This document shows positions 53,862-63,578 of a stretch of DNA of 64,000 bases, one piece after another. The DNA is from CAIXZV01 sp963697365 (lineage in GTDB: Bacteria; Chloroflexota; Limnocylindria; Limnocylindrales; CSP1-4), in assembly GCA_963697365.1 (NCBI GenBank), contig CAVONT010000011.1, forward strand, positions 62,001 through 126,000, written 5' to 3'. The notes beneath the pieces were generated by a model. It saw only the letters and a program-made list of their open reading frames with translations. It did no database searches and had not been told where the DNA came from. The first letter of the stretch is position 1, and the number at the start of each line of letters is the position of its first letter. The position numbers and the translations under genes were made by a program.

Positions 53862-53881
53862 TGTCGTACTGTAACGCGACA
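53862..53881. promoter_or_regulatory. inverted repeat between the divergent nucleoside operons
   Basis: TGTCG-N10-CGACA (TGTCGTACTGTAACGCGACA) lies in the 141-bp gap between the leftward import operon (TTG 53811) and the rightward CoA-binding/deaminase genes. It is centrally placed for a regulator controlling both directions. Arms are only 5 bp, so confidence is limited. Confidence 0.4.
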
Positions 53882-53952
53882 ATGGTAGTCGTCGCTGGCA
53901 CCGACGGATACGGTCTGAGGCGCAAGGTGGCCGCGAGGCGAGGAGGCGGCGG

Positions 53953-54460
53953 ATGGCGGGATCGGGCCGGGCGGACCGGGAGTGGGTGGCGACCCTGATC
54001 GAGGTCCACGAAGGTCGTTTTCCCCTGCCGCTCCTCGATGAGGACGGGATCCGCCGGCTGCTGGCCGGGCGCCCGCGGATCGCGATCGTCGGAGCGTCGC
54101 GCCAGCCCCTGGCGTCCGTCGCACGGCGTGCTCCGGTCGCTGCGCGAGCTACGGCTATGACGTGGTTCCCGTGTCGCCCGCCGCCGACGAGGTGGACGGC
54201 CTCCGCTGCTACCCGACGCTGGCCGATGCCGTCGCGGCCACCGGACCGGTCGGACATCGTCGACGTGTTCCGCAGGCCCGACCAGTGCGTCGAGCATGCG
54301 CGGGAGGCGGTCGCGGTCGGTGCGCGGCTGCCTGTGGCTGCAGCAGGGCATCGCGAATGCCGAGGCGGCGCGGATCGCGCACGACGCAGGCCTGTCCGTT
54401 GTCATGGATCGCTGCACGGCGGTGGAGCACCAGCGGCTGCTGGGGACAGGGTGGGCATGA
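53953..54460 (+). CDS. CoA-binding domain protein (YccU-like), about four frameshifts
   Basis: ATG 53953 gives LLDEDGIRRLLAGRPRIAIV then GAS, the Rossmann opening of small CoA-binding proteins. Fragments in other frames supply the remainder in order: SHGVLRSLREL (near 54120), YDVVPVSPAADEVDGLRCYP, DIVDVFRRPDQCVEHAREAV, and CLWLQQGIANAEAARIAHDA with VVMDRCTAVEHQRLL. All match the YccU consensus ('DvFRrpe', 'vWlQ.Gi', 'vvmDRC...e'). Frame moves lie near 54113, 54148, 54245 and 54325. Its TGA overlaps the ATG of the deaminase gene. Binds CoA; role unknown. Confidence 0.8.
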
Positions 54461-55416
54461 CGACCCCCTCGGGCCCGTTCCCGCCGGATCCGGGGCGCGC
54501 GTCGCGGAACGCCGGCCTGCTCGCCAGGTGCGGCGCGGCGTTCGGCGATGCCCTCGCCGAGGTGCTGGCCGGAGGGCAGCGGGATCCCCGGCACCCGGCG
54601 GCCGTCGTCGGGTCGGCTGCCGTCGCACAGCTCATGGCCGCCTTCGACCTCGTTGATCCCGAGGAGGCGGCGGTCCTCGCCCTGGCGACGGCACGGACGC
54701 TCGCTCGGCCGCCGGTCTCCGGGTACCACGTCGGCGCCGCCGCCCTGACGGCCGACGGCGACCTGCTGCTGGGCGGGAACGTGGAGTGGCCGGGTGCCTC
54801 GATCTGGCAGACCGTCCACGCCGAGGGGTTCGTCACGCTGCTGGCCCGCGCGCGCGGGACCCGCCTGACCTCCCTCGTCACGGACCAGGCCCGCCCGTGC
54901 GCGCACTGCCGCCAGGTCCTGGCCGAGATGGACGGCGCGGACGACCTCGTCCTGGCCGATCCGGCCGGGCGGCGGCTGCGCCTGACCGACCTCTACCCCT
55001 GGCCGTTCGCGCCTGCTGATCTCGACGTGGCCCCTGCCGGGACGGACGACGCGCCATTCCCCTACCTCGGGCTGGCCCCGGCCGACACACCCGGGGAGGT
55101 CGCGTCCGCGCTGGTCGCGGCCGGGCGACGAGCGCACGCTCCGTACAGCGGCGCTCCGGCGGCCTGCGTGCTGGTCCTCGCCGACGGAAGCCTGGTGCCC
55201 GGGACCGTTCTCGAGAGCGTCGCGTTCAACCCGACCATCGGGCCCGTCCAGGACGCGCTGGTAGGGTTGCTGGCAGCTGGCGGCTCGGCCGCGGAGGTCG
55301 CCCAGGCCTGGCTGGGGGTGGGGCGCGCTGCCGCTGTCGGCCATGAAGGGGTCGCCCGGGACCTGCTCGCCGTCACGGTCCCCAGCGCGGCCGTCCACGT
55401 CCGATACTGGGCCTGA
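54457..55416 (+). CDS. cdd: Cytidine deaminase (long, two-domain E. coli-type)
   Basis: Deaminates cytidine/deoxycytidine to uridine. 319 residues, like the dimeric E. coli enzyme (294) rather than the 130-residue tetrameric type. Active site: GGNVEWPGASIWQTVHAEGF holds the H-A-E zinc/proton-shuttle motif, and ARPCAHCRQVLAEM holds the PCxxC zinc cysteines. The C-terminal domain (GRRAHAPYSGAPAACVLVLA, ...FNPTIGPVQDALVGLLAAGG) is the degenerate second copy. ATG 54457 overlaps the CoA-binding gene stop. It acts downstream of the nucleoside importer across the divergent promoter. Confidence 0.9.
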   Translation: MTTPSGPFPPDPGRASRNAGLLARCGAAFGDALAEVLAGGQRDPRHPAAVVGSAAVAQLMAAFDLVDPEEAAVLALATARTLARPPVSGYHVGAAALTADGDLLLGGNVEWPGASIWQTVHAEGFVTLLARARGTRLTSLVTDQARPCAHCRQVLAEMDGADDLVLADPAGRRLRLTDLYPWPFAPADLDVAPAGTDDAPFPYLGLAPADTPGEVASALVAAGRRAHAPYSGAPAACVLVLADGSLVPGTVLESVAFNPTIGPVQDALVGLLAAGGSAAEVAQAWLGVGRAAAVGHEGVARDLLAVTVPSAAVHVRYWA

Positions 55417-55463
55417 CGCCGGCAGCGGACGGCCGCGCCGGCCCCATCTCCACAGGAGCACCG

Positions 55464-56249
55464 ATGCCGCAGATCCACCTCCACGCCGAGCCCGGCGACT
55501 ACGCGCCCGTCTGCATCATCCCCGGCGACCCGAACCGCGCCACCCGCATCGCCGAGCGCTTCGACGGCGGCCTTGAGGCGGCCCGGCTCGTCACGTCGCA
55601 CCGTGGCCTGCTGGGCTACACCGGGACCGTCAGCGGCGTCCCGGTCTCCGTCCAGACGACGATGATGGGCACACCCACCACCTCGATCGTCATGGAGGAG
55701 CTGCTGAACCTCGGTGTCACCACGTTCATCCGCGTTGGCACCACCGGCGGGTTCCGGCCCCTCAACATCGGCGATGTGGTGGTCGCCCTGGCTGCTGCGG
55801 GCGCGACCGGCATGAGCGACATCCTGGGCGGCGGCGATGCGACGGCCCCGACGGCCGATTTCGACGTCGTGAACGCCCTCGTCGCAGCGTCCCAGGCCGC
55901 GGGTCTCACGACCCACGTTGGCCCGATCGTGACCAGCGACGTGTTCTACGACCCGGCCCCGGGCGGCGCCGGGCGGTGGGCGGCCCGCGGCTACCTCTCG
56001 GTGGAGATGGAGTCGGCCGCGGTCTTCCTCCTGGCCATGCGCGAGCGCGGCAAGGGCCGGGCTGTCCGCGCGGGAACGATCCTGACCGTGTCGGACGTGA
56101 TCGTGACCGAGGGCGGCCTGGTGGGCGAGCTGCGCGACTTCGGCGACAACAAGTGGTTCCGCCCGCCGGAGGAGGAGGTCACACGCCGGGTGGACCTCAC
56201 GATCGGTGCGGCGCTGGCCGCGGCGGCCGCCCTGGGGGCATCGGCCTGA
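55464..56249 (+). CDS. nucleoside phosphorylase (PNP/UDP family 1)
   Basis: 261 residues. CIIPGDPNRATRIAERFDGG (phosphate loop, GDPxR), RGLLGYTGTVSGVPVSVQTT, MGTPTTSIVMEELLNLG, FIRVGTTGGFRPLNIGDVVV and YLSVEMESAAVFLLAM (base/ribose Met-Glu-Ser) define family 1 trimeric/hexameric phosphorylases. They split nucleosides with phosphate to base and ribose-1-phosphate. Purine (DeoD) or uridine (Udp) specificity is not certain; with a cytidine deaminase upstream, uridine is attractive. It starts 47 bp after cdd; same transcript likely. Confidence 0.9.
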   Translation: MPQIHLHAEPGDYAPVCIIPGDPNRATRIAERFDGGLEAARLVTSHRGLLGYTGTVSGVPVSVQTTMMGTPTTSIVMEELLNLGVTTFIRVGTTGGFRPLNIGDVVVALAAAGATGMSDILGGGDATAPTADFDVVNALVAASQAAGLTTHVGPIVTSDVFYDPAPGGAGRWAARGYLSVEMESAAVFLLAMRERGKGRAVRAGTILTVSDVIVTEGGLVGELRDFGDNKWFRPPEEEVTRRVDLTIGAALAAAAALGASA

Positions 56250-56276
56250 CCCCTGTCTCCGACCGGCGCATCAGCC

Positions 56277-56290
56277 GGCCGGCGCCGGCC
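56277..56290. terminator. GC palindrome between convergent genes
   Basis: GGCCGGCGCCGGCC, 28 bp after the phosphorylase stop and 150 bp before the end of the leftward transsulfuration gene. It could end transcription from the left. No T-run; very GC-rich sequence makes chance palindromes common. Confidence 0.3.
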
Positions 56291-56440
56291 CCGAGAGCAG
56301 CAGCCACACGAGCGTCGGCAATGCGACCACGATGACCCGCGCCCTGATCTGCTGGCGTGAGGTGCCAATCGCGGTGCGCCTCTCTGACCCTAGCGGAACC
56401 ACGGGCCCCCGGGAGCGTCGGCCGATGTCACGCCACTCCC

Positions 56441-57601
56441 CTATCCGACGTGCGCCAGGCCCAGCGCGAAGTCCTCGACGAGATCGTCCACGTCCTCGCA
56501 TCCGACGCTCACCCGGATGATCCCGCCATCCTTGGGGCGGGGGTAGACGAGCGTGAACACGTCGCCCAGGCTCACGCCGATGTCGCACAGGCGCAGGTGG
56601 TCGGTGAACGCGGCCATGCCCTCGACGCCGCCGTTCGGCTTGAAGGTCAGCATCGCGCCGAACCGGCTGCCCAGCAGGCTGGTGGCCAGCCCGTGGTCCG
56701 GGTGCGACTCGAGCCCGGGATAGCGGACCCACTCGACCTTGTCGCTCGCCTCGAGATACCGGGCGAGGCCCAGGGCATTCTCCGAGCCCTTCGTGGAACG
56801 GAGTGGCAGCGTCCGCACGCCGCGCAGGACGAGGAAGCTGTTGAAGGGACTCGCCGCCTGGCCGAACGTGTCGGTCTGCTTGCGGATGGGATCGATGAGC
56901 GCCTTGGGTCCGGAGACCACGCCGCTGACCGCGTCGCCGTGGCCGGAGAGGTACTTCGTGGCGGCGTGGAGGACGAGGTCGGCGCCGTGCTCGAGGGGAC
57001 GCAGCAGCGCGGGTCCCAGGAACGTGTTGTCCGCGACCAGCAGTGCGCCGTGGCGGTGGGCGATCTCCGCGACTGCCGTGATGTCGGGCATGCGCAGGCG
57101 CGGGTTCGTCGAGGTCTCGAGGAAGACCATCCTCGTGTCCGGGCGGATGGCGGCCTCGACGGCGGCGAGGTCGCACATGTCGACCGTGGTCACGTCGATC
57201 TGGCGGCGCGGGAGGTCCTCCTCCCAGAGCACCTTGGTGATGGCGAAGACCTCGTCGCCGATGAGGAGGTGATCGCCGGCCTCGAGGTGCGCGAAGAGCG
57301 TGGCCGCGACGCTGGCCATGCCGGATGCGGCGACGACACAGTCCTCGGCGCCTTCGAGGCTCGCGACCTTCTCCTCGAGCGCCCGGTTCGTCGGGTTCGA
57401 GGTGCGCGAGTAGAAGTACTGGCCCGGCTCCCATGCGAGGGCGCGATCGACGGCCTCCTCCTTTTCCGCGGCCGAGTCGAAGGCGAACGTGGCCGTGGCG
57501 TAGATCGGCGTGTTGTGCGCGTGCGTCGTGGGGTCGGGGCGCTCGCCCGCGTGGATCGCGCGCGTCGCGAAACCCTGTCCGTCCGTCCGTTCGCGCGTCA
57601 T
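56441..57601 (-). CDS. PLP-dependent Cys/Met metabolism enzyme (cystathionine gamma-synthase/lyase family)
   Basis: 386 residues. GFATRAIHAGERPDPTTHAH and PIYATATFAF open the family; YFYSRTSNPTNRALEEKVAS (PLP phosphate tyrosine), AASGMASVAATLFA, VFLETSTNPRLRMPDI and ADNTFLGP follow. The Schiff-base Lys is in VLHAATKYLSGHGD. The C-terminus (IIRVSVGCEDVDDLVEDFAL) is intact. Reactions in the family include cystathionine gamma-synthase, cystathionine gamma-lyase, methionine gamma-lyase and O-acylhomoserine sulfhydrylase; which one cannot be decided here. ATG 57601 has AAGGAGG 11 bp upstream. No sulfur-pathway neighbour. Confidence 0.92.
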   Translation of the reverse strand: MTRERTDGQGFATRAIHAGERPDPTTHAHNTPIYATATFAFDSAAEKEEAVDRALAWEPGQYFYSRTSNPTNRALEEKVASLEGAEDCVVAASGMASVAATLFAHLEAGDHLLIGDEVFAITKVLWEEDLPRRQIDVTTVDMCDLAAVEAAIRPDTRMVFLETSTNPRLRMPDITAVAEIAHRHGALLVADNTFLGPALLRPLEHGADLVLHAATKYLSGHGDAVSGVVSGPKALIDPIRKQTDTFGQAASPFNSFLVLRGVRTLPLRSTKGSENALGLARYLEASDKVEWVRYPGLESHPDHGLATSLLGSRFGAMLTFKPNGGVEGMAAFTDHLRLCDIGVSLGDVFTLVYPRPKDGGIIRVSVGCEDVDDLVEDFALGLAHVG

Positions 57602-57968
57602 GCGGGTCGTGCCTCCTTCTCGTGCCTGGGGTGGCCGTGAGTCTATCCGGCACCCGCGGCACGGGTGCAGCGCCCCTCGGCGTGTCGACTCGCGCGCAGT
57701 CCTGCGCAGCGCGGCCTGCGGTCCTGAGCGCGCGGCGTTTCTACGGCGCGGGACTGCCAGTCCCGTTTCGGGCCGCCTTCGCGCGGGAACCGCCTCCGGC
57801 ACCGTCCTCCACCCGGGAATCGGGACTGCCAGTCCCGCCTGGGCGCACCCACGGTGAACGGGCGTCCTGTTCCTGGGACGAATGCCCGGAAAGCGGGACT
57901 CCCAGTCCCGGCCCGACGGAAGACCGGCAACGACCGACGAGACCGCGACGACCGACGTGACGCCGCGT
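57602..57968. repeat. intergenic region with three 17-bp palindromes (CGGGACTGCCAGTCCCG), locus B
   Basis: Between the transsulfuration gene (leftward) and the 3' end of the XRE gene. Copies at 57749-57765 and 57821-57837 are exact CGGGACTGCCAGTCCCG; 57894-57910 is CGGGACTCCCAGTCCCG. Spacing is about 72 bp. Same family as locus A at 16467-16707. No gene was recognised; open frames merely translate the repeats. Confidence 0.8.
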
Positions 57969-58733
57969 TCAGCGACCAAGCCGGACGCCTCGTGGCGGCC
58001 GGTCGAGAAGCTCGGCCTGCCCGCCATCCAGGCGCATCCAGACGATTGCCGGTCCGGGCCAGGGCATATCCCCCACGAGCGATGCCACGGCATCGGCGCA
58101 GCGTGCCGGGTACGCCGCCCGAAACGTCAACTCGTACGTCGCGGCGAGGTCGCGCAGGGCCCGTGTCGAACGCAGCACGAGCATCCTCGACGTCGTGAGC
58201 TGGCGCGTCCCGCCGTTCCGCGCGAAACGCCACAGCTCGGACGACGGGAGCGCCTCCTGCTTCTCGCGGTGCCACCGGATCTGCTGCTCCAGGCGGCGCA
58301 GCTGGCCCTGGAACTCCGCGGCCACCAGCGTGTCGGCAGGTTCGTCATCGAGCACGAGGTCGATCACCCCGCGAGACGGCGTCGAGACCCGGACCTCGAG
58401 GGTCGGAACCCATCGCCGATGGACGACACGCAGGAGCGCCTCCTCCATGGGTGCCTGCGTCCGGTCGTGGATCGCCGGCCCGGTCAGCGCGTTGAACGAG
58501 ATGCCGATCTCCGCGCCGAGGACCGCAGCCACCGTGCTCAGCACCTCGACAGACACGCCACTTGTCGCCTGCTCGATCCGGTGGATGTACGTCCGGTCGA
58601 TCCCCGCGGCGGCGGCGACGGCCGCACGGGACAATCCGGCGTCCTCGCGGGCCCGCCGGATCGATGTGCCGACCGAGCGCCGCACCTCCACCGCGCGCCA
58701 CCGAGCCTCCCGTTGCAGCTTCGTCTCGCCCAT
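57969..58733 (-). CDS. XRE-family regulator with a C-terminal nuclease-like domain
   Basis: 254 residues. HTH (about 20-75): VGTSIRRAREDAGLSRAAVA, AAAGIDRTYIHRIEQATSGV, VEVLSTVAAVLGAEIGISF. The C-terminal domain (about 95-250) has a GVIDLVLDDEPADTLVAAEF segment then QGQLRRLEQQIRWHREK. A D...(10-15)...E-x-Q pattern is seen in XRE proteins carrying a PD-(D/E)XK-like fold where E-x-K is altered; this is inference. ATG 58733 was chosen as the natural HTH start. Divergent from the next gene with 95 bp between. Confidence 0.8.
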   Translation of the reverse strand: MGETKLQREARWRAVEVRRSVGTSIRRAREDAGLSRAAVAAAAGIDRTYIHRIEQATSGVSVEVLSTVAAVLGAEIGISFNALTGPAIHDRTQAPMEEALLRVVHRRWVPTLEVRVSTPSRGVIDLVLDDEPADTLVAAEFQGQLRRLEQQIRWHREKQEALPSSELWRFARNGGTRQLTTSRMLVLRSTRALRDLAATYELTFRAAYPARCADAVASLVGDMPWPGPAIVWMRLDGGQAELLDRPPRGVRLGR

Positions 58734-58828
58734 GGTCGCCCTCCAGCAGGGTCGCGTGGCGGACGCGCCGCGAGGAAGTGTGCAACGCGCCACTCACCCG
58801 GGACTTGGGCGCCGTACCCTTCGCATCC

Positions 58829-59581
58829 ATGGACGACAACGCGTGGTGGACGAACCTCCCGGCGGCGGCCGCCGCGGGCCTCGAGGCGACCTGGATCCCG
58901 GCTGGGCTCCCCGGCTTCGCGGGCGACGCCAAGCACCGCCGCGGAGCCATCCTCGACGAGCGCTTCGGCGCTGACGGGTGGCGCGAGGCACACATCGTGC
59001 GCGGGAGGATCGTGGGCTTCGACGAGGCGATCAACGAGTACGAGCAGGCCTACCGCGTCTTCCTGCGCGACCGGCCCGAGCTCGTGCGCTTCCTCGTCGA
59101 AGCGTGTGGCAACGTGTACGACGACCGCGTCGAGAACGTCCACGACACCGCCTACGTCCAGCCGCACACCGTCCAGAACCACTACCAGGACATCAGCGTC
59201 CGGCGGGTGATCGCGGAGCTCGTGGACGATCCCGCCTGGCCGTGGGTGACGGGGACCGAGCCGGGCGACGCCGACCTCCATGATGCCCATACGGGCATCA
59301 CCCACCGGGTGCCGCGAGCCCGCGGCTTCCGCGGCAGGCTCCTGCTGCAGATCCGCGAACCGGGCTCGCCCGGCTACCTGCTCAACCCCGCCGTCGTGCC
59401 GGTCCACGACCCGGCCCTGATCACCACCATCCCCGACCGCACCGAGTGGTACCACCGCGAGGGCTGCGGCCACCTCTCGGTCGAGGCGTTCTGGCAGACC
59501 TCGAAGATCATCGAGGTCCGCTACGACCGGTTCCTGGCCCTGGGCCCGGACGAGGCGTCCAGCCCCCTGGCCGGCCTCTAG
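58829..59581 (+). CDS. conserved-looking protein of unknown function next to a sugar kinase
   Basis: 250 residues from ATG 58829. No signal peptide or membrane segment; acidic, rich in Trp/Tyr/His. Distinct segments: WIPAGLPGFAGDAKHRRGAI, FDEAINEYEQAYRVFLRDRP, VYDDRVENVHDTAYVQPHTV, QNHYQDISVRRVIAELVDDP, GRLLLQIREPGSPGYLLNPA and WYHREGCGHLSVEAFWQTSK. Frame quality is good and codon use matches its neighbours, so it is a real gene. I do not recognise the family. It precedes a PfkB-family kinase gene by 12 bp and probably shares its pathway. Confidence 0.7.
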   Translation: MDDNAWWTNLPAAAAAGLEATWIPAGLPGFAGDAKHRRGAILDERFGADGWREAHIVRGRIVGFDEAINEYEQAYRVFLRDRPELVRFLVEACGNVYDDRVENVHDTAYVQPHTVQNHYQDISVRRVIAELVDDPAWPWVTGTEPGDADLHDAHTGITHRVPRARGFRGRLLLQIREPGSPGYLLNPAVVPVHDPALITTIPDRTEWYHREGCGHLSVEAFWQTSKIIEVRYDRFLALGPDEASSPLAGL

Positions 59582-59593
59582 GTCCAGGCCCAT

Positions 59594-60540
59594 ATGGAGA
59601 CGCGCACAGCCGCGGACACGGATCGCCGCCTGCTCCTCGGCCCCGCGAGCCTCGACATCTACGTCGGGCGCGACCTTGTCCTGCCTGGCGGCGGCGCCCT
59701 CAACATGGCGTGGCACCTTGGCTGCGCCGGACGACCGTGGCGGCTGCTCACCCGCGTCGGCGACGACCGGCCCAAGGTGTTCGCGGCCTTCCTTGCCCGG
59801 CACCGCCTGCCGGTCACGCCGGACCTGGTGGGCCCGGGCACCTCGGCCTCCATCGACATCGTCATCCAGCCCGACCTCCAGCCCTACATGGACAACTTCG
59901 TCGAAGGCGTCTGGGCCGCCTACCGCAGCACGCCCGGCGAGGAGGCGATGATCGAGGCCGCCGGCCGCCTCCACGTCGTCCTGGTGGAGGGCGCCGTCCG
60001 CGAGCTGGACCGCCTGCACCAGGAGGACCGCCTCGGACACCTCGAGGTGAGCGCGGACTTCCTCGGCTTCCGCCACTACACCGTGGAGCGGTTCGCGGCG
60101 ACCATGCGAGCGGTGGATGTCGGGTTCGTCGGCTGGCCAGGCAGCACCGGAGGACACCACCGTCCGGGGCATCGTCGACGTGGCGCGCACGCTCGGCAGG
60201 CTGGTCATCGTGACGTTCGGCTCGCAGGGCGTCCTGGCGGCCGACGGCCGGCCCGGCGGCGTGGACCGGTTCATCCCCGTCGACGCCGTTCCGGTGGCGG
60301 GCACGACGGTGGGCTGTGGCGACGCGTTCGTCGCGGCCTTCCTCGATGCCTGGGGCATGACCGGTGGCGACCTCCTGGCAGCGGTCGCCAGCGGGCAAGG
60401 CCGCGGGCGCCGAGGCGACGCGCTGGCGCCGGCCGCTCCCGGACGACGCATACGGCGAGGAGGCGGCCGCAACGCTCCGCCAGGCCGACGAGGCGGCGCT
60501 GTCCGGCCAGGCCCGGTCCCGGCCTATCAGCCCTCGGTGA
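59594..60540 (+). CDS. PfkB-family carbohydrate/nucleoside kinase, two frameshifts
   Basis: ATG 59594 opens LLLGPASLDIYVGRDLVLPG, then GGALNMAWHLGCAGRPWRLL, TRVGDDRPKVFAAFLA, the PfkB N-terminal signature region. Near 60140 the frame moves to TTVRGIVDVARTLGRLVIVT and the catalytic anion hole VAGTTVGCGDAFVAAFLDAW (GxGD). Near 60393 it moves again to KAAGAEATRWRRPLPDDAYG and ends at TGA 60540. The span is 3n+2, as for two extra bases. Substrate unknown; ribose would fit the nucleoside hydrolases 12 kb away. It overlaps the convergent LysE gene by 14 bp. Confidence 0.88.
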
Positions 60541-61165
60541 GCGCCTCGACCGCCACGCCCACGCCCAGGAGCACCAGTACGGACCCGGTGAGTCCCTCGA
60601 GCAGCTGACGGCCGCGGCCGCGCAGGATGCGGTCCCCGAACCGTGCGAGCAGCCAGCCATACAGCGTCAGCCACACGATGTTCTCGGCCGCGTGGATGCC
60701 CGCGAGCGCCACCGATGCGAGGAGGGGCGGCGCGCCGGGCGGGATGAACTGCGGCAGGAGCGTCGCGTAGAACACGCCGATCTTGGGATTGAGCAGGTTC
60801 GTGAACAGCCCGGTCCGGAAGGCCGCCCAGCGGGTCATCGGCTCGCGCTCTGGCGCCGGGGACGCCGCGCGCGGGTCGCCCGCGAGGGCTGCCCGGAACG
60901 CCGTCACGCCGAGGTAGACCAGGTAGACGGCGCCCGCCAGGCGCAGCGCGAGGAACAGCTCCGCGGATGCCGCCATCAGCGCTGCGATCCCAAGCGAGGA
61001 GGCCGCGCCCCACGCGAGCAGGCCTGCGCACGTGCCCAGTGCCGTCGGCACGACCACCGCCTGGCCGCCGCGCAGCACATTGCGCAGCATGACGGCCATG
61101 TCCGGCCCCGGCGAGAGCGTGAGGAGCGCGGCGACGCCCGCGAACGCGATGAAGGCGGGATCCAC
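60527..61165 (-). CDS. LysE/RhtB-family amino-acid exporter
   Basis: 212 residues, six membrane helices. FAGVAALLTLSPGPDMAVML and RNVLRGGQAVVVPTALGTCA (the conserved LTPGP-like motif), LALRLAGAVYLVYLGVTAFR, AFRTGLFTNLLNPKIGVFYA (NPK) and LPQFIPPGAPPLLASVALAG are all family hallmarks. Exports amino acids such as homoserine/threonine or lysine; substrate undefined. Preceded by a small membrane gene on the same strand with a 3-bp gap. Confidence 0.93.
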   Translation of the reverse strand: MDPAFIAFAGVAALLTLSPGPDMAVMLRNVLRGGQAVVVPTALGTCAGLLAWGAASSLGIAALMAASAELFLALRLAGAVYLVYLGVTAFRAALAGDPRAASPAPEREPMTRWAAFRTGLFTNLLNPKIGVFYATLLPQFIPPGAPPLLASVALAGIHAAENIVWLTLYGWLLARFGDRILRGRGRQLLEGLTGSVLVLLGVGVAVEALTEG

Positions 61166-61168
61166 CGC

Positions 61169-61441
61169 CTACCCGATCACGAAGCCCGCTGCCACCGCGA
61201 CGAAGCCCGCGACCACCACCAGGCCCGCCATCTGCACCTGGCGCTTGAGCACGTCCATCGCCACCGAGGCACCCGTCTTCCCGTCCGGCCGCGAGCCCCC
61301 GCGCCACGCCTCGTAACGCGCGATGTTCGCGTCCTCCTCCTTGAGCACTTGCAGGCGCCGGTACGGGCCGCGTGCCCGCTGGACGCCGACGACGATCAGC
61401 ACGATGCCGAGGACGATCAACGCGAGGCTGGCGATGCCCAT
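61169..61441 (-). CDS. small two-helix membrane protein
   Basis: 90 residues. N-terminal helix LALIVLGIVLIVVGVQRARG, a basic cytoplasmic middle (RRLQVLKEEDANIARYEAWR) and a C-terminal helix (MAGLVVVAGFVAVAAGFVIG). It sits 3 bp after gatB and 3 bp before the LysE gene, all leftward, so these three are probably co-transcribed. Family not recognised. Confidence 0.7.
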   Translation of the reverse strand: MGIASLALIVLGIVLIVVGVQRARGPYRRLQVLKEEDANIARYEAWRGGSRPDGKTGASVAMDVLKRQVQMAGLVVVAGFVAVAAGFVIG

Positions 61442-61444
61442 GGT

Positions 61445-62941
<1,497 letters not shown>

Positions 62942-63578
62942 CCCGTCACCTCCAGACACCCGCCCGCGTACATCGCCGGTGAGTTTCGCATACGACGGGC
63001 GGTGCCGGCCCGCGATCGGCACCGTCAAGAGCGGTCGTCATCGACGTACGCATTCCAACGTCTGTGCTGGCTCGGCCGCCTCCGTCCCAAGCACCCGACT
63101 CCGGCCCGAATGCGCGGCCAGCGTGCGTACGGGCGGGTGCCCTGCGATTCCTGCACGCCCACCGTGCAGGAACGCGCCTCTGAGAGCCCCGGACCCCAGT
63201 TCATGGGCGCCCAGCGCGCAGGAACGGCATCGCGCCCGACGGTTCGCACGCCCAGCGCGCATCAGGAGGGCGGGGAGGGGAACCCGAACACAGGGGTGGG
63301 ATGCCTCTCTCGCCGACCGGGGCTACCGCGGCCTCGGCACCGATGACGGCCAAGAAGGGCATCAGGCTCGACATCAAGGCCCCGCCGAAGAGAACGACTG
63401 GCTTGACCCCCATCGCAACGCTCTATCGGGTCGAACAGGCCTTCGCGCGCCTCGGATGCTGGCGGCGGCCGTCCCGGTGTGACGAGGGCACGCCCGACAG
63501 TGGCCCACGCCTGGCTCGAAGTGGCCGCACTCGGCTACCTGTTCGCGAGGCAGCGGGCGGACCCGCCGCGACTCGCCG
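62942..63578. other. intergenic region with degenerate direct repeats
   Basis: About 640 bp without a convincing gene. Between 63110 and 63260 a degenerate element recurs: GCCCACCGTGCAGGAACG, GCCCAGCGCGCAGGAACG, GCCCAGCGCGCATCAGG and GGCCAGCGTGCGTACGGG. Short open frames on both strands (for example a hydrophobic one at 63201-63413 minus) have no ribosome-binding site and were not called. Confidence 0.5.

Noticed and set aside
56271..56400. Tiny hydrophobic reading frame (VIVVALPTLVWLLLSG) on the minus strand
   Set aside because: Only about 43 codons from a GTG, no ribosome-binding site, between convergent genes; too weak to call.
63201..63413. 70-codon hydrophobic frame on the minus strand (MGVKPVVLFGG...)
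   Set aside because: Its tail translates the degenerate repeats; no ribosome-binding site or homologue recognised.
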